From Ariolimax columbianus (lineage: Eukaryota; Mollusca; Gastropoda; Stylommatophora; Arionidae): DNA of 64,000 bases. A model generated the notes under the pieces. The model was not told where the DNA came from, did no database searches, and saw only the letters and a list, made by a program, of their open reading frames with translations. Positions 11,069 to 21,416 of this stretch are shown here, in pieces. Where the stretch lies: positions 30,446,921-30,510,920 of the forward strand of contig JAVGWX010000025.1 in NCBI GenBank assembly GCA_036924085.1, written 5' to 3'. Each line of letters starts with the position of its first letter. Within the stretch, counting starts at the first letter, position 1. The translations under genes were made by a program, and so were the position numbers.

Positions 11069-11148
11069 GAGAGAGAAGGAAAGATTACTTTACTATTACT
11101 TTGTAACAAAGTAATAGTACTAAGTAAAGTAATCTTTCCTTCTCTCTC
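11069..11148. repeat. 80-bp near-perfect palindrome
   Basis: The left arm starts gagagagaaggaaagattac and continues tttactattactttgt. The right arm is its reverse complement with one 7-nt interruption (agtacta). It would form a long hairpin or cruciform. No transposase or target-site duplication was found at its edges. Confidence 0.8.
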
Positions 11149-11220
11149 AAAGTTTGTTACTAACTTGAATTTGCCAGGTATATATCGTAGAAGGCGATTA
11201 TGGAGGGTTGGCACATTTAA

Positions 11221-11800
11221 TTAGTCATTGTCGTGTAGCTTGTTCTTTGCTGAACGTCGCTCGCACAACAGCCTATCTGTAAGACTCTCGATCTCTGGCC
11301 AGAACGTCGCTCGCACAACAGCCGATCTGTAAGACTCTCGATCTCTAGCCAGAATGCCTGTTGCTGTCATCTTCAGGACCACCGTGATGTCTTGTGTCCA
11401 TCTGCTTCTCGGTCTGCCTCTGCCCCACCTTCCAGGAACCATACCCTCCGATATTGTTCTCTCTAGGCCATTATGGCGTTTGATGTGACCAAAATATTTA
11501 AGTTTTCTGGATAAGATGTTGTTTACCAACCAATGTTCGTCGATGTCAAGCTCTTGGTATATCTCCATTTTTGCGTTTCGCCACCCATGGTATTTTGAGT
11601 ACCCTCCTGTAGCATTTCAGTTCAAAAGAGTCAATCCTTTTCTTAAGTCTAAGTGTCTGTGGTAGTCCACGTTTCACATCCGTACGTTGCCACCGGGAAG
11701 ATGCAAGTTCGTAGAATGTTCATGTTCGTCATTTTATTAGAGTTCTGCCACAGATTCTTCATCTTATTCAACCTGTGCCTTGCCATGACCAATTTAATTA
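11221..11800 (-). pseudogene. RTE-like LINE C-terminus
   Basis: The minus frame 11568-11221 contains 'LSRKLKYFGHIKRHNGLERT' then EGMVPGRWGRGRPRSRW, the same C-terminal tail as the LINE at 2221-3190. Upstream (about 11800-11580) another frame encodes fragments such as 'NLWQNSNKMTNMNILRT' and 'CIFPVATYGCETWT', the usual sequence between RT and tail. Frame breaks separate the parts. The last part contains a direct duplication of about 60 bp (gaacgtcgctcgcacaacag at about 11252 and 11301). Confidence 0.7.
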
Positions 11801-12104
11801 GTAGATGATATAAAGTTTTAGAAAGGACCTATGCCCAAAGCCAGCAGGCTATGCGTGGTGAAAGATGAGTGGCTAAGTAACTGTAGACTAAGTCAAGTCA
11901 GAATCAGGGAATTATCAGAATACATTAGCTGATTAGATAATTGTTTTGCTATTTTTATGGAAGCAAAACTAGTGCTGAAGACACAGCACAGTGAATGAGT
12001 TGACAGGGACTCCTAAATGGCTGCTGGCATCAGGGACAGCGAACCACTCACACCAAGATACTGTTCTGCCTACAAACGGGGGTACTGGAAACAGGCTCCA
12101 CTAG
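11801..12104. other. No recognisable feature
   Basis: No exon, repeat or element recognised. Confidence 0.4.
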
Positions 12105-12475
12105 TGTAGTCTTCTTCTTTGTTAGCTCTTAATCTCCCTCTACCAAACCCTGAAAAAAGATTTGCAAGTAGCGGAATGTAGTCCAGAGAACGGAATGCGT
12201 TGTCGTGGCTTACAGCTTGACTGCGATATTTGCACCTTTCGGTCCAACACATCCGACTTCCAGCAAGCATTTTTTGAGTGCCGAGTTGCCCCCCCCCTCT
12301 TCGATCCCATCTACTTAGACAGTCTGCTCTGTTGCAGCTTGTTATCCAGGATCACCGCTTGGAGGTGTAGAAGGGTCTTGGCAGCTCTGGTTCGCTGGCC
12401 CTGATGCTAGCAATCAGCTATGAGTCGCTGACCACTGCAGCTCATGCACTGCTCAGCATCTTGATCCCAGAAATG
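12105..12475 (+). mobile_element. Rep-C, near full-length copy
   Basis: Dispersed repeat of about 350 bp seen at least seven times in this window. Landmarks in order: (c)cctctaccaaaccctgaaaa, gtagcggaatgtagtcc, cagcttgactgcgatatttg, cggtccaacacatccgactt, cagtctgctctgttgcagct, ggaggtgtagaagggtcttg, gttcgctggccctgatgcta, gctcagcatcttgatccc. It has no open frame with recognisable motifs. It is probably non-autonomous. I could not decide whether it is a SINE, a LINE 3' end or another type. Confidence 0.7.
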
Positions 12476-13474
12476 TAGGTTGATTCGTTAGTTTTGTTTT
12501 ATTTTAATTATATATGAATGATTAAGGTTTTGTTTAAAATTATTTGCTACCTGTTTAGGTCATTAAATTCTATCATCGATAGCGATTCCGCGTGCACCAA
12601 TCTACTCTTTTTTCTGCACAAAGAGCGCTTAGTTTCTGTGAAACTATTTCTTAAAATGAAAATGTACATTTCATTTAGTTCTTGTGTTAATTTTTCTAGT
12701 CAATCTGAATTATGTTGGCAGGGAAGTCAATTCTTCACAAAAGGTGGGCGTTGTCAAATAAAATAAACATTGAATTCTTGTGGTCCAAGACAATAAACAT
12801 ACATTTTGTTTCGTTTTCCACCTGATAAATGTTTTTTTGTGAATGAAATTGAAGTAGATCTTTTCTTCAGGTGTTTGGCTGTAAATAAATCGGTGAAACC
12901 TTACATTTGTGTAAAATATTTAATATTACCCGTTTAAAGTGATAAAGTGGCCGTTTCCGAGTCAAGCAACAGTAATTCTCAAAATTGTCATGTGCTAGAC
13001 CAACATCATTTTAAGTCTACGTTAGATAATTTAGTAAATGGATGTAGTTTCGAAACAAATGTGTCCCAAATGACAAAACATATGGATTAGCAGTCTATAT
13101 CGGGTAACTGACATGTTCATTGTTTTTTTCACAGTTTTTTAAATGTTGCTGCGTGTTTCTTACTTTTTACCTATTTGAGAAAGAGAGCTATATTTATTTC
13201 ATTTATATCTTCATATTGCTCATGCAATTCTCTTTCATTTCATATATGACATGACCACATATGATGTTATAAAACACAGTGACACTTTAACTGTAACACT
13301 AAATGAAAATCTGAGAGGGATGGAAAATGTGCTGCACAAAACATGAGAATTTCACTACGTCATCTTGTAAATTAGGGTGGGCTGTAAAGTGTTACTACAG
13401 TTGGCTGTCTTTAGGAGGCATTCAACAAAATACATTTGCATGCTTTTGCAGTGATGGTTTTTTTAGGGAATTTG
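12476..13474. other. No recognisable gene
   Basis: About 1 kb, strongly AT-rich, with homopolymer T runs. No splice-bounded exon or element was recognised. Confidence 0.5.
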
Positions 13475-13930
13475 TTTTGTTGTTGTTGTTGTCCCATAGC
13501 TGCTGAGCAAGCTTGCTCTTGGCAGCCCAATGCCATTCTTGTATAGATACAGGTCTTCTTCAGTTGTTTCACTGCTCCATACAGTGTGTTGGCAGTGCTT
13601 ATAAGAATCTTTTCCTCATGTCCACAAGCGCCTTGCACTCCAACAATGAGTAGATGTCTAACAGTTTCATCAGGATGAGAGCAATGCCTACACCGGGGCT
13701 GGGGTTTGATGCGGCTTAAGTGGTTATTGACTGGTGGGTATGTCCTGTTTAGAACTGATATATGCGACTTTGAACTCTTCTATGTAGTTTATTTATGTCC
13801 GTAAGCGCCTTGCACTCAATGAGTAGGTGTCTGTTTCATCAGGATGAGAACAATGTCTACACAAAGAGGGGATTGATGAGGTTCAAGTCGCCAATAACTC
13901 TGGTGTGTCCTAGTCGGAACTGAAAGATGA
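13475..13930 (-). pseudogene. RNase H LINE 3' end (LINE-L), tandemly duplicated
   Basis: Read leftward from 13745, the sequence encodes 'PRCRHCSHPDETVRHLL', then 'TLYGAVKQLKKTCIYTRM', and ends in a (CAA)n tail at about 13480-13490. This is the same 3' end as the LINE at 59820-60050 (plus strand). A second copy of the part around the Cys/His knuckle lies at 13780-13930 in the same orientation. The element therefore has a partial internal duplication. Frames are broken. The conserved CxxC-x4-H unit is the terminal zinc knuckle found after RNase H. Confidence 0.65.
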
Positions 13931-14162
13931 GACTTTGATTTCTTCTATTTCTTATTTATTTATATCATTGTTCCTTTTTGGCTGTGATATTTCACTAAAT
14001 ATACTGCGACCCATTGTTTCCACCGCCAACCTATTCAGTAATTTGTTTTATACAATGTGCTTGCTTGTCCCGTGCACAACTCACTCTAGTCACCTATTAC
14101 AACATGCATGAAGGTACATTAAGCCCTACTCTTCCACCGAAAGGATCGACTCAAATCTTCTT

Positions 14163-14500
14163 AATTCGTTCTCAATCTTCCGCTACCAAGCTCTAAAAAG
14201 GGCTTTGCAAATAGCAGGAAAACGGAATATATTGTGTCATAGTTTACAGCTTGACTGCGATATTTGCACCTGTCGGTCCGGCACATCCGAATTCAGCATG
14301 CATTTTTGAGTACCAGGTTAGTCTTCCCTCTTTGATCCCTTCTCCTTAGCCAGTCTGCTCTGTTGGAGCCTGTTATCCAGGTTCACCACATAGAGATGTA
14401 GAAGGGTCTTGACAGCTAGTTCGCTGATCCTGATGCTAGCAGTCAGCTATGGGTCGCTGACTGCTATAGCCCATGCCGACTCGAGCAATCAAACTGATTA
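14163..14500 (+). mobile_element. Rep-C copy
   Basis: Same landmarks as 12105-12475, with the run agtttacagcttgactgcga, cggtccggcacatccga, cagtctgctctgttggagc and gatgctagcagtcagctatg. It lies about 100 bp upstream of the exon at 14600-14705, so probably inside an intron or 5' flank. Confidence 0.7.
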
Positions 14501-14599
14501 CCTAGATTAAAAACATTTGAGACCTCTAGCATGTCATCCCAGAAGGTAGTATTTGCCATGTGACCACCTTCTAAAACCATTTCCCTTGTTTTCTCACAG

Positions 14600-14705
14600 G
14601 TTTAAGGCGGAGGTTATTAATAGTAGCAGAACAATCATGGCAAATGTTGATGGAAAAATTGGACGTCCTGGTAAAACATTGGTAAAGAAGAAACTGAAAT
14701 ATGAG
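14600..14705 (+). CDS. Exon of an unidentified plus-strand gene (first of two seen)
   Basis: A polypyrimidine-rich acceptor (cccttgttttctcacag) precedes 14600 and a donor (GAG|gtgtgtac) follows 14705. Between them one frame is open for 35 codons after one leading base: FKAEVINSSRTIMANV, then DGKIGRPGKTLVKKKLKYE. It ends on a codon boundary (phase 0), and the exon at 20079-20147 begins in the same phase and stays open. The peptide is basic, with a GRPGK stretch that only weakly recalls an AT-hook. It could be a coding exon with upstream partners, or begin translation at the internal ATG (14636). I do not recognise the protein. No experimental support exists here, so the call rests on splice signals and phase. 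Confidence 0.5.
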
Positions 14706-14759
14706 GTGTGTACATTTGAGAAGTAATAACCGTACAAGTATTAAATTAATAGTTTTCTT

Positions 14760-15095
14760 CGTTCATTCTCTCTCTACCAAGGCCTGAAAAGGGCTTTTCA
14801 AGTAGCAGGATGTTGTCTGAAGAATGAAATGTTCTGTCTTTACAGCTTTTTGACTGTGATATTTACACCTTTTGGTCCAACACATATGACTTCGCCATGG
14901 CATTTTTGGGTACAGGGTTATCCTTCCCTCTTTTATTTTTTTTCTGCTTAGCCGGTCTGCTCTGTTGCAGACTGTTGTCTAGGATCATCACATGGAGGTG
15001 TAGAAGGGTCTTGACAGATCTGATTTGCTGGCCCTGTCGCCAGCAGTCAGTCTCTTTGGGTTGCTGGCCGATGTAGCTCATACACTGCTTAGCAC
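14760..15095 (+). mobile_element. Rep-C copy fused to Rep-D
   Basis: Rep-C landmarks from 'ctctctaccaaggcctgaaa' through 'ggaggtgtagaagggtcttg' and 'gctcatacactgcttagcac'. Instead of the usual 'agcatcttgatcc' end, the copy runs straight into Rep-D sequence. Rep-C and Rep-D may thus be two parts of one longer element, or this copy is chimeric. Confidence 0.65.
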
Positions 15096-15240
15096 AACCG
15101 CCTGGAGGACTCCGGTCCACCTTCATCACCACGCTCGAGATGTGAGGAAAGCTACTGCAACCAGCCATGTAACATTCTTTTCAGGGAGCACAAGAAGAGT
15201 AACCTACTCATTATGGGTATTTACAAACAACAACAAATCC
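15096..15240 (+). repeat. Rep-D with (CAA)n tail
   Basis: Contains 'acaaccgcctggaggact', 'gatgtgaggaaagctactgc' and 'aaccagccatgtaac', then 'cctactcattatggg' and 'acaaacaacaacaaat'. It matches 60980-61180 and 17750-17880. The ending in CAA repeats suggests retroposition. Confidence 0.55.
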
Positions 15241-16480
15241 TCTCAATATCCTTACCAGTCATTATCTTCTGTGTCCCAGCCAAAGTCTGAATCGGATCAT
15301 TGGTCCGATCAAATAATAAATCATTTGTCTGGTCTTGAAGTCTATAACTTTCCTTGCACTAAATCTGTCAGCTTCGTAACTGTCTATCTCTAACTCTTAT
15401 CGAAAATGACGGTGTATGCATGTGCAAATCATTGGCCATCTCGTAGGTGACGTCAGAACCTGAAATTCCGCAAACTGAATAACAAAATGTAGTGCAAGTG
15501 TTAGAAGCTGATTTTTTCGGATTGGACAGGAATGGATGTCTTTCGGTTGACCAGTACTGGTCGACACTAACTGTAAATGGTAAGCATGTCGTAATAAGGG
15601 CAACTAAGGAAGCTTGTGCATGAGACTGGCTACTTCATCCTGCAGAAGTTGTTGGGTTAGCCAACAGACTTCATGTCAGATGGTCACAAGTATTAATTCA
15701 TTTACTTGTTGAAGAGAACAATCCAGCAACCAATACAGCTGAGGATGTAGATGTGGATAGGGCACAGTATCAGAAATCAGAATAACAATACAGCCAGACA
15801 AGCTGCAAAGAGTTAACAGGTGAGTTGGCAATTTGAAGAACTTCGGAATAGCAAGTCGGAGAAGCTGGACTTTTGTTATTAGTTATTCTAGAAGAAACCA
15901 TAACGTGGAAATTGATAGTGGGCAAGTGTTGCATTGCTATGTTCGTAGAATGTGCTTATTGCCGCTGGGGGATACTGTAATAACTTCATTGCTGAAACCA
16001 TGACACATAAGCAGACAGACGAAACCCTCGTAAACTGTTACAAGCGAACAGAACAACAAATGTTTATTTTCACATATGCCCTTTCAGTGTTAACTTTTAA
16101 AGGCCACGATTTTGTAATTAGTTTTGCCAGAATAATTTTTTCTTTAAAAGCAGTCCTTTCATAAAACTGGACTTTTTAACATTATTTCACGGTGAAGACA
16201 AACATGTTATATATCAAATTAAAGGAAAATGAATGTGCAGTAAAAATATGAAGCTCTTGTAGAATTTAATAAAATATTACAAGTAATTATTAATAGTTAT
16301 ATCGTTATTTTTGTAATTAAAAACTATTTTTCACAAACAAAAATGTCACCAATCTATGAATAACCACTGAAACGTAATGCAGATTGGTCTAGTGTACTTC
16401 AGAATAACAGTAATCCACATGAATAATATCTACAAGAAAATAATTTTCTGTAGCAGTCAAATAGAGTTGATGAGTCAGTG
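15241..16480. other. No recognised gene; possible coding scraps
   Basis: Several short open stretches (for example 'HPAEVVGLANRLHVRWSQVL' on the plus strand near 15640-15700) have protein-like composition but no recognised family and no clean splice borders. The right third (16150-16480) is very AT-rich. Probably intron with element debris. Confidence 0.35.
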
Positions 16481-16489
16481 AGTTGCAGA

Positions 16490-16815
16490 TCTCCATTCAC
16501 TCCACATGGTCGACCACATTTTGGCAGCAATCTGAATTAGTTCTGGGTCTCAGTCAGTCGGTGGTGATGGAATTTGGTACTGAAACCCATTCGCTATCAT
16601 GTTCTCTCGAATTTGCTTTAGAAATATTGTGTCTTTGTTTTTCTGATGGTACAGTCAAACGTTTTTGCCTTTTAGCAGCACTAGGTCCTGGCTGTGATGA
16701 CGCCCCCTCATCTTCAGCATCAGATTCAGTAGGCTGAATAAAATTATATTCTATGTCTGACTCCGATTCAACATCAGAAAAATGTGAATTCTCGTCACTA
16801 AATTCATCTAGCGTT
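16490..16815 (-). pseudogene. piggyBac-like transposase N-terminal remnant
   Basis: On the minus strand a frame of about 85 codons reads 'DEFSDENSHFSDVESESDIE', then a Gly/Ser/Pro stretch and 'AAKRQKRLTVPSEKQ', and ends at a stop after NSITTD (about 16560). Acidic Ser-rich stretches followed by a KRQKR-type basic cluster are common at the N-terminus of piggyBac-family transposases and their domesticated relatives. The catalytic DDD region is absent and no TTAA-flanked inverted repeats were found. The family call is tentative. It could also be another acidic nuclear protein fragment. Confidence 0.3.
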
Positions 16816-17016
16816 CACGACTCCCTAGCCTTTTCTACAAATAAAAACAACCTACTATTAGACAATCTTGAAGTGCTAGGTTCGCGACAAATTTTTGTGA
16901 TAAACACAAAAAAAATTTGGCTGACTTGAAAGATGACAAATGTTTTCCAACTTTGAATTTGCTCACAAAGTAAGTCACTGCTTTCACAAAATGAAATGTA
17001 AATAATCACTTCCCTT

Positions 17017-17268
17017 ATTGGGGACGGTGTGGTTAAGTGGCACGGCTCACAACCAGAAGGTGCTGGGTTCTATCCCCAACACAGCACCGGCCGTTACCCC
17101 GGGGAAGCAAACCCTTAGAAAATGCAGGAGGAAGCAGAGCCTTGCGTATAATGCATGCTGAAGTCGGATGCACTGGGCCGACAGGCGCAAAATAAAAACC
17201 ACAGTCCAACGCACACCGCCTTGGGGATTAGAGAAATAAGGCGAACGCAACAAAACAAAAAACACAAA
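17017..17268 (+). mobile_element. tRNA-derived SINE (SINE-A), copy 2
   Basis: Second copy of the element at 250-570, about 85-90% alike by eye. It has the A-box-like 'gtgtggttaagtggcacgg' and a B box with one change (GGTTCTATCCC). The body holds 'cagcaccggccgttaccccg' and 'cgcacaccgccttgggg'. Flanks show an imperfect 10-bp direct repeat cacttccctt (17007-17016) and cacttgcctt (17269-17278), a likely target-site duplication. Confidence 0.75.
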
Positions 17269-17639
17269 CACTTGCCTTTTCATGTAATGTCAATTAAAAT
17301 CTAACAAAACCAATTTTTTTCAATGTGCTGTAAGCGATATACGCGCTTTTCTCGCATCAAGCGGATGCTAGGAAGAACACTGACAACGTTCTTATGGCCT
17401 TTAAGAGTTAATAGTTAAAAGCAGCAACAGAATGCACTCACTGCCCTAGCAGAGTCGTTTGAATGCTTGGCCCAATGCTACAAAAAGAGTACAGTCCAGA
17501 TTGATCACAGTCAATGAAGAAGCAGTCGGGACTTGACATAGAGGGTGGAATACTGTAACAAGGTGGGGAACTGAGATGCTAGTCCACTCAGGCACTGACC
17601 GGGAAATCTGGGTCAAGCACAATACACTTACAAAGACCA
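17269..17639. other. No recognisable feature
   Basis: No exon, repeat or element recognised. Confidence 0.4.
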
Positions 17640-17884
17640 CAATTACTCATCCATTTAGCGTTTCCTGGAAACAAGCTGTTTTCAAGGCAGCCTGGCTGAC
17701 GAGATGTGGATCGATGTGATCTCCATAGCAGTGAGCGCCAAGCAGATGAAGCCAAGCATAGCACAAACGCATGTAGGCCCATGGTCCCTCTTCACCAGCA
17801 TGCTCTAGATGTGCAGAAAGCTACTACAACCCGCAGAAGGGTGCACAGACAGGCAAACTTGCTCATTATGGACATTAAACTGCT
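17640..17884 (+). repeat. Rep-D copy
   Basis: Contains 'tttcctggaaacaagctgtt', 'gagatgtggatcgatgtgat', 'caagcagatgaagccaagca' and 'cttgctcattatggac'. It matches 60905-61180 throughout. This is the longest Rep-D copy together with that one. Confidence 0.6.
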
Positions 17885-18166
17885 TCAAGGTTACACAGCA
17901 ACAACATATGATGAGACAAAAGCAATCAGCAAGGCCTTGTACAGATCAAAAAGGAAAAGAGACCGCCCTGGCCATATAGAAAACGATGACTGCTTCCAGT
18001 TCTCCAGGCCTGATCGGGGGACCATGCTCTGGATTCACACGGGACACAACATACTGAGATGTCATCTTTATAGTAAAGGCTAGATTGGTACTATGGACAT
18101 GTGGTACAACTCCAGTGACAGCAAAACACCCATTACAGTCCTGTCTGTCCATACGTCTTTCTTGTC
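17885..18166 (+). pseudogene. RNase H LINE C-terminal fragment, cut by 33-bp array
   Basis: One frame reads 'TTYDETKAISKALYRSKRKR' and later 'HTGHNILRCHLYSK', matching the LRTGHNRLRYHLFNK block of the LINE-J copies. The next frame gives 'CGTTPVTAKHPLQSC', the second half of the terminal Cys/His knuckle. Similarity stops at about 18150 and the 33-bp array begins at 18167. The rest of the LINE is missing. Two frames are needed, so it is a pseudogene. Confidence 0.6.
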
Positions 18167-19630
18167 GTCTCACTTTCTACGGGGTTGTAGCCCAGTGTCG
18201 TCTCACTTTCTACCGGGTTGTAGCCCAGTGTCGTCTCACTTTCTACCGGGTTGTAGCCCAGTGTCGTCTCACTTTCTACGGGGTTGTAGCCCGGTGACGT
18301 CTCACTTTCTACGGGGTTGTAGCCCAGTGTCGTCTCACTTTCTACCGGGTTGTAGCCCAGTGTCGTCTCACTTTCTACCGGGTTGTAGCCCAGTGTCGTC
18401 TCACTTTCTACCGGGTTGTAGCCCAGTGTCGTCTCACTTTCTACGGGGTTGTAGCCCAGTGTCGTCTCACTTTCTACGGGGTTGTAGCCCGGTGTCGTCT
18501 CACTTTCTACGGGGTTGTAACCCGGTGTCGTCTCACTTTCTACCGGGTTGTAGCCCAGTGTGGTCTCACTTTCTACCGGGTTGTAGCCCAGTGTCGTCTC
18601 ACTTTCTACCGGGTTGTAGCCCAGTGTCGTCTCACTTTCTACCGGGTTGTAGCCCAGTGTCGTCTCACTTTCTACCGGGTTGTAGCCCAGTGTCATCTCA
18701 CTTTCTACCGGGTTGTAGCCCAGTGTCGTCTCACTTTCTACCGGGCTGTAGCCCAGTGTCGTCTCACTTTCTACCGGGCTGTAGCCCAGTGTCGTCTCAC
18801 TTTCTACCGGGTTGTAGCCCGGTGTCGTCTCACTTTCTACGGGGTTGTAACCCGGTGTCGTCTCACTTTCTACGGGGTTGTAGCCCGGTGTCGTCTCACT
18901 TTCTACGGGGTTGTAGCCCAGTGTCGTCTCACTTTCTACCGGGTTGTAGCCCAGTGTGGTCTCACTTTCTACCGGGTTGTAGCCCAGTGTCGTCTCACTT
19001 TCTACCGGGTTGTAGCCCAGTGTCGTCTCACTTTCTACCGGGTTGTAGCCCAGTGTCATCTCACTTTCTACCGGGTTGTAGCCCAGTGTCATCTCACTTT
19101 CTACCGGGTTGTAGCCCAGTGTCGTCTCACTTTCTACCGGGTTGTAGCCCAGTGTCGTCTCACTTTCTACCGGGTTGTAGCCCAGTGTCGTCTCACTTTC
19201 TACCGGGTTGTAGCCCAGTATCATCTCACTTTCTACCGGGTTGTAGCCCAGTGTCGTCTCACTTTCTACCGGGTTGTAGCCCAGTGTCGTCTCACTTTCT
19301 ACCGGGTTGTAGCCCAGTGTCGTCTCACTTTCTACCGGGTTGTAGTCCAGTGTCGTCTCACTTTCTACCGGGTTGTAGCCCAGTGTCGTCTCACTTTCTA
19401 CCGGGTTGTAGCCCAGTGTCATCTCACTTTCTACCGGGTTGTAGCCCAGTGTCATCTCACTTTCTACCGGGTTGTAGCCCAGTGTCGTCTCACTTTCTAC
19501 CGGGTTGTAGCCCAGTGTCATCTCACTTTCTACCGGGTTGTAGCCCAGTGTCGTCTCACTTTCTACCGGGTTGTAGCCCAGTGTCGTCTCACTTTCTACC
19601 GGGTTGTAGCCCAGTGTGGTCTCACTTGTG
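18167..19630. repeat. 33-bp minisatellite, about 44 copies
   Basis: The unit contains gtcgtctcactttctaccgg and gttgtagcccagt. Common variants are taccggg/tacgggg and cccagt/cccggt, clustered in blocks. The blocks at 18430-18540 and 18800-18920 repeat one another, which indicates a segmental duplication inside the array. Because 33 is divisible by three, open frames of 519 codons (plus) and 462 codons (minus) cross it with an 11-residue period. These are composition effects, since no start context, splice site or conserved domain supports a protein. Confidence 0.93.
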
Positions 19631-20078
19631 CGATTCTCTTAGCATCTGCTGAGAGAGACTGAGCCATATGAGGATACCCGAGGTGATAAAGTCGAGCCTT
19701 TAACCTTTAACTCATATTTATGGCTCTGTCTCTTATGATGTTGTTGGCGACCTTTCGCAGGCACCGCATTTCACAGGCAGCTAACTTTCGTTCCTGGGCC
19801 TTATTCAATGCCTATGTCTGTCATGGTTAGGATGAAGATACTATTTATCATCTTTTTTTTTTTTTGCTTGGAGGGAAATTTAGGGGTGTCTTAGTAGTGG
19901 ATCATGCGAACTAAACATAGATATTTTAATTTGGTTTTTGCACCTCTACACCTCACAGTAGAAGATTAGCGACTAAGTGGTAGTAAGTTTTGCTCGGTCT
20001 GGTAAAGTTTTGAAACCACTGTTCTGAAAGAAAGAAACCAACATAGTGATTACAAACTTGGTTATTCTATTTTAACAG
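19631..20078. other. LINE scrap then intron-like sequence
   Basis: At about 19640-19670 the run gctgagagagactgag matches the end of the LINE-T fragment near 1203. The remainder is AT-rich and leads into the acceptor of the exon at 20079. Confidence 0.35.
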
Positions 20079-20147
20079 AATGAAATAAAGACTGAACCAA
20101 ATGCACTAGATCTGAGTAAAAGAGAGACGGAAGAACAAGTTTGGCAG
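20079..20147 (+). CDS. Exon of the plus-strand gene (second of two seen)
   Basis: Acceptor ggttattctattttaacag ends at 20078 and donor CAG|gtacgct follows 20147. The 69-bp exon holds 23 open codons, NEIKTEPNALDLSKRETEEQ then VWQ, phase 0 at both ends. The exon at 14600-14705 also ends in phase 0, so the two join without a shift. The intron of 5.4 kb would contain Rep-C, Rep-D, SINE-A, a LINE fragment and the 33-bp array. The motif ALDLSK resembles the PxDLS box used to bind the corepressor CtBP, with Ala in place of Pro. That is an inference from a very short match. The gene is not identified and runs out of view in both directions. Confidence 0.5.
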
Positions 20148-21289
20148 GTACGCTACACTTTATTTTTATAGTTAACCTTAGGCACGCTACATAATATTTG
20201 AAAAAAATTTGACCTAATTAATTTTCTTAATTAGTCGCTGTGGTAGTCGTCTTTCAAAATTTGTAACTTTTATGTTTGTTTGTCAATAAATATGATTTTC
20301 TGGCGTGTAGATACACAATAGCATAACGAACATGTGGGTGTTATTGTTTTTGTTGTATGTTTGTTAGTTTTTGAGATTTAAAAAGATGAAGTTGAAAATT
20401 TATGAAAATCTCGGGACAAATTTGGACTCGACCACTATAGGCCTAGTCGCTTCGATAGAAAACCATGGAAACCACAACAACGTATCGATACTGTGTTTAC
20501 AATATCGCCACAACTGTTAGTTTCAATTTAAACGTAGTTCTTTCATTTAAACAAACAAAATAAACAGATCTACTCGATAAAAATCTTTCTCAACAATCTA
20601 CTTCCCCTTTCGCAAAAAGTCGGCTTGCTCCAAACGGCGTATACAAAATTAAAACTGTTCAAAAGCCATTTGTAATCGAACACACGATACTTTAACCGGC
20701 AAAATATCGTGTATATATGGAGGGCGTACTCAGCAGTAAAAAATGGCTGTCAGGAGTGACTCCGTTCAAAAAAATTTTTTTTTTTCCGCACACCGTTTTT
20801 GCAGGCCGAGCTGGTTAGAAGGGATCGGACAAGGGCGTGCTTAAGGTTAATGTTAACCCTTCAACTGTCGTGCATTTGTCCTGTGGTGCCAAGAAATTTT
20901 TTTTTAGGATTCTGACATGTTCCAATAAGATACCAGAAACACAAAGAAAATCAAATCAGGGGTCCATATAAAGTATACATTTTCTGTAAGCATATACTGG
21001 ACAAGGAATTCCTATGGTATGAATTTTGAATGTTTGTGACCTTGACCTGTACGCATTGAGTACAACTCGTCTTCTGCTGTCAACCTATCCGCTCACTTAC
21101 CGATTGGTTCCAATTACAATTGTAATGAGTTTTTTTAGATACTGTAAGCTGTTTTATTTCACAAAATGTGTACTTATGTGTATTTCTTAGAAAAAAACTG
21201 TATGTCAATTTTTGTAATTCATGGCTTAAAAATACTATTCAACCAAATCCAGAAAGAAAAACTATAAAAACGTTGTTTTTTTTCTTTAC
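20148..21289. other. No recognisable gene
   Basis: AT-rich, with poly-T and poly-A runs. No further exon of the plus-strand gene was found before the SINE fragment and the 15-kb array. Confidence 0.5.
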
Positions 21290-21416
21290 GTTCGCCTTAT
21301 TTCTCAAATCCCCAAGGCGGAGTCCGTTGCACTGTGGTTTTTATTTTGCTCCTGTCGGCCCAGTGCATCCGACTTCAGCATGCATTTTATGTAAGGGTCT
21401 GCTTCCTCCTGTATTA
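21290..21416 (-). mobile_element. SINE-A 3' fragment abutting the 15-kb array
   Basis: Reverse complement of the SINE-A body: ttatttctcaaatccccaag, tcggcccagtgcatccgact, tgcattttatgtaagggtct, then gcttcctcctg. Compared with copies 1 and 2 the tRNA-like head is missing. The break falls inside the 'aatgcaggaggaagc' stretch, and the 27-bp array starts there. Confidence 0.75.

Noticed and set aside
18093..19652. 519-codon frame of 11-residue repeats (SSHFLPGCSPV)
   Set aside because: It follows from a 33-bp unit without stops. A 462-codon frame exists on the other strand for the same reason. It starts in a broken LINE.
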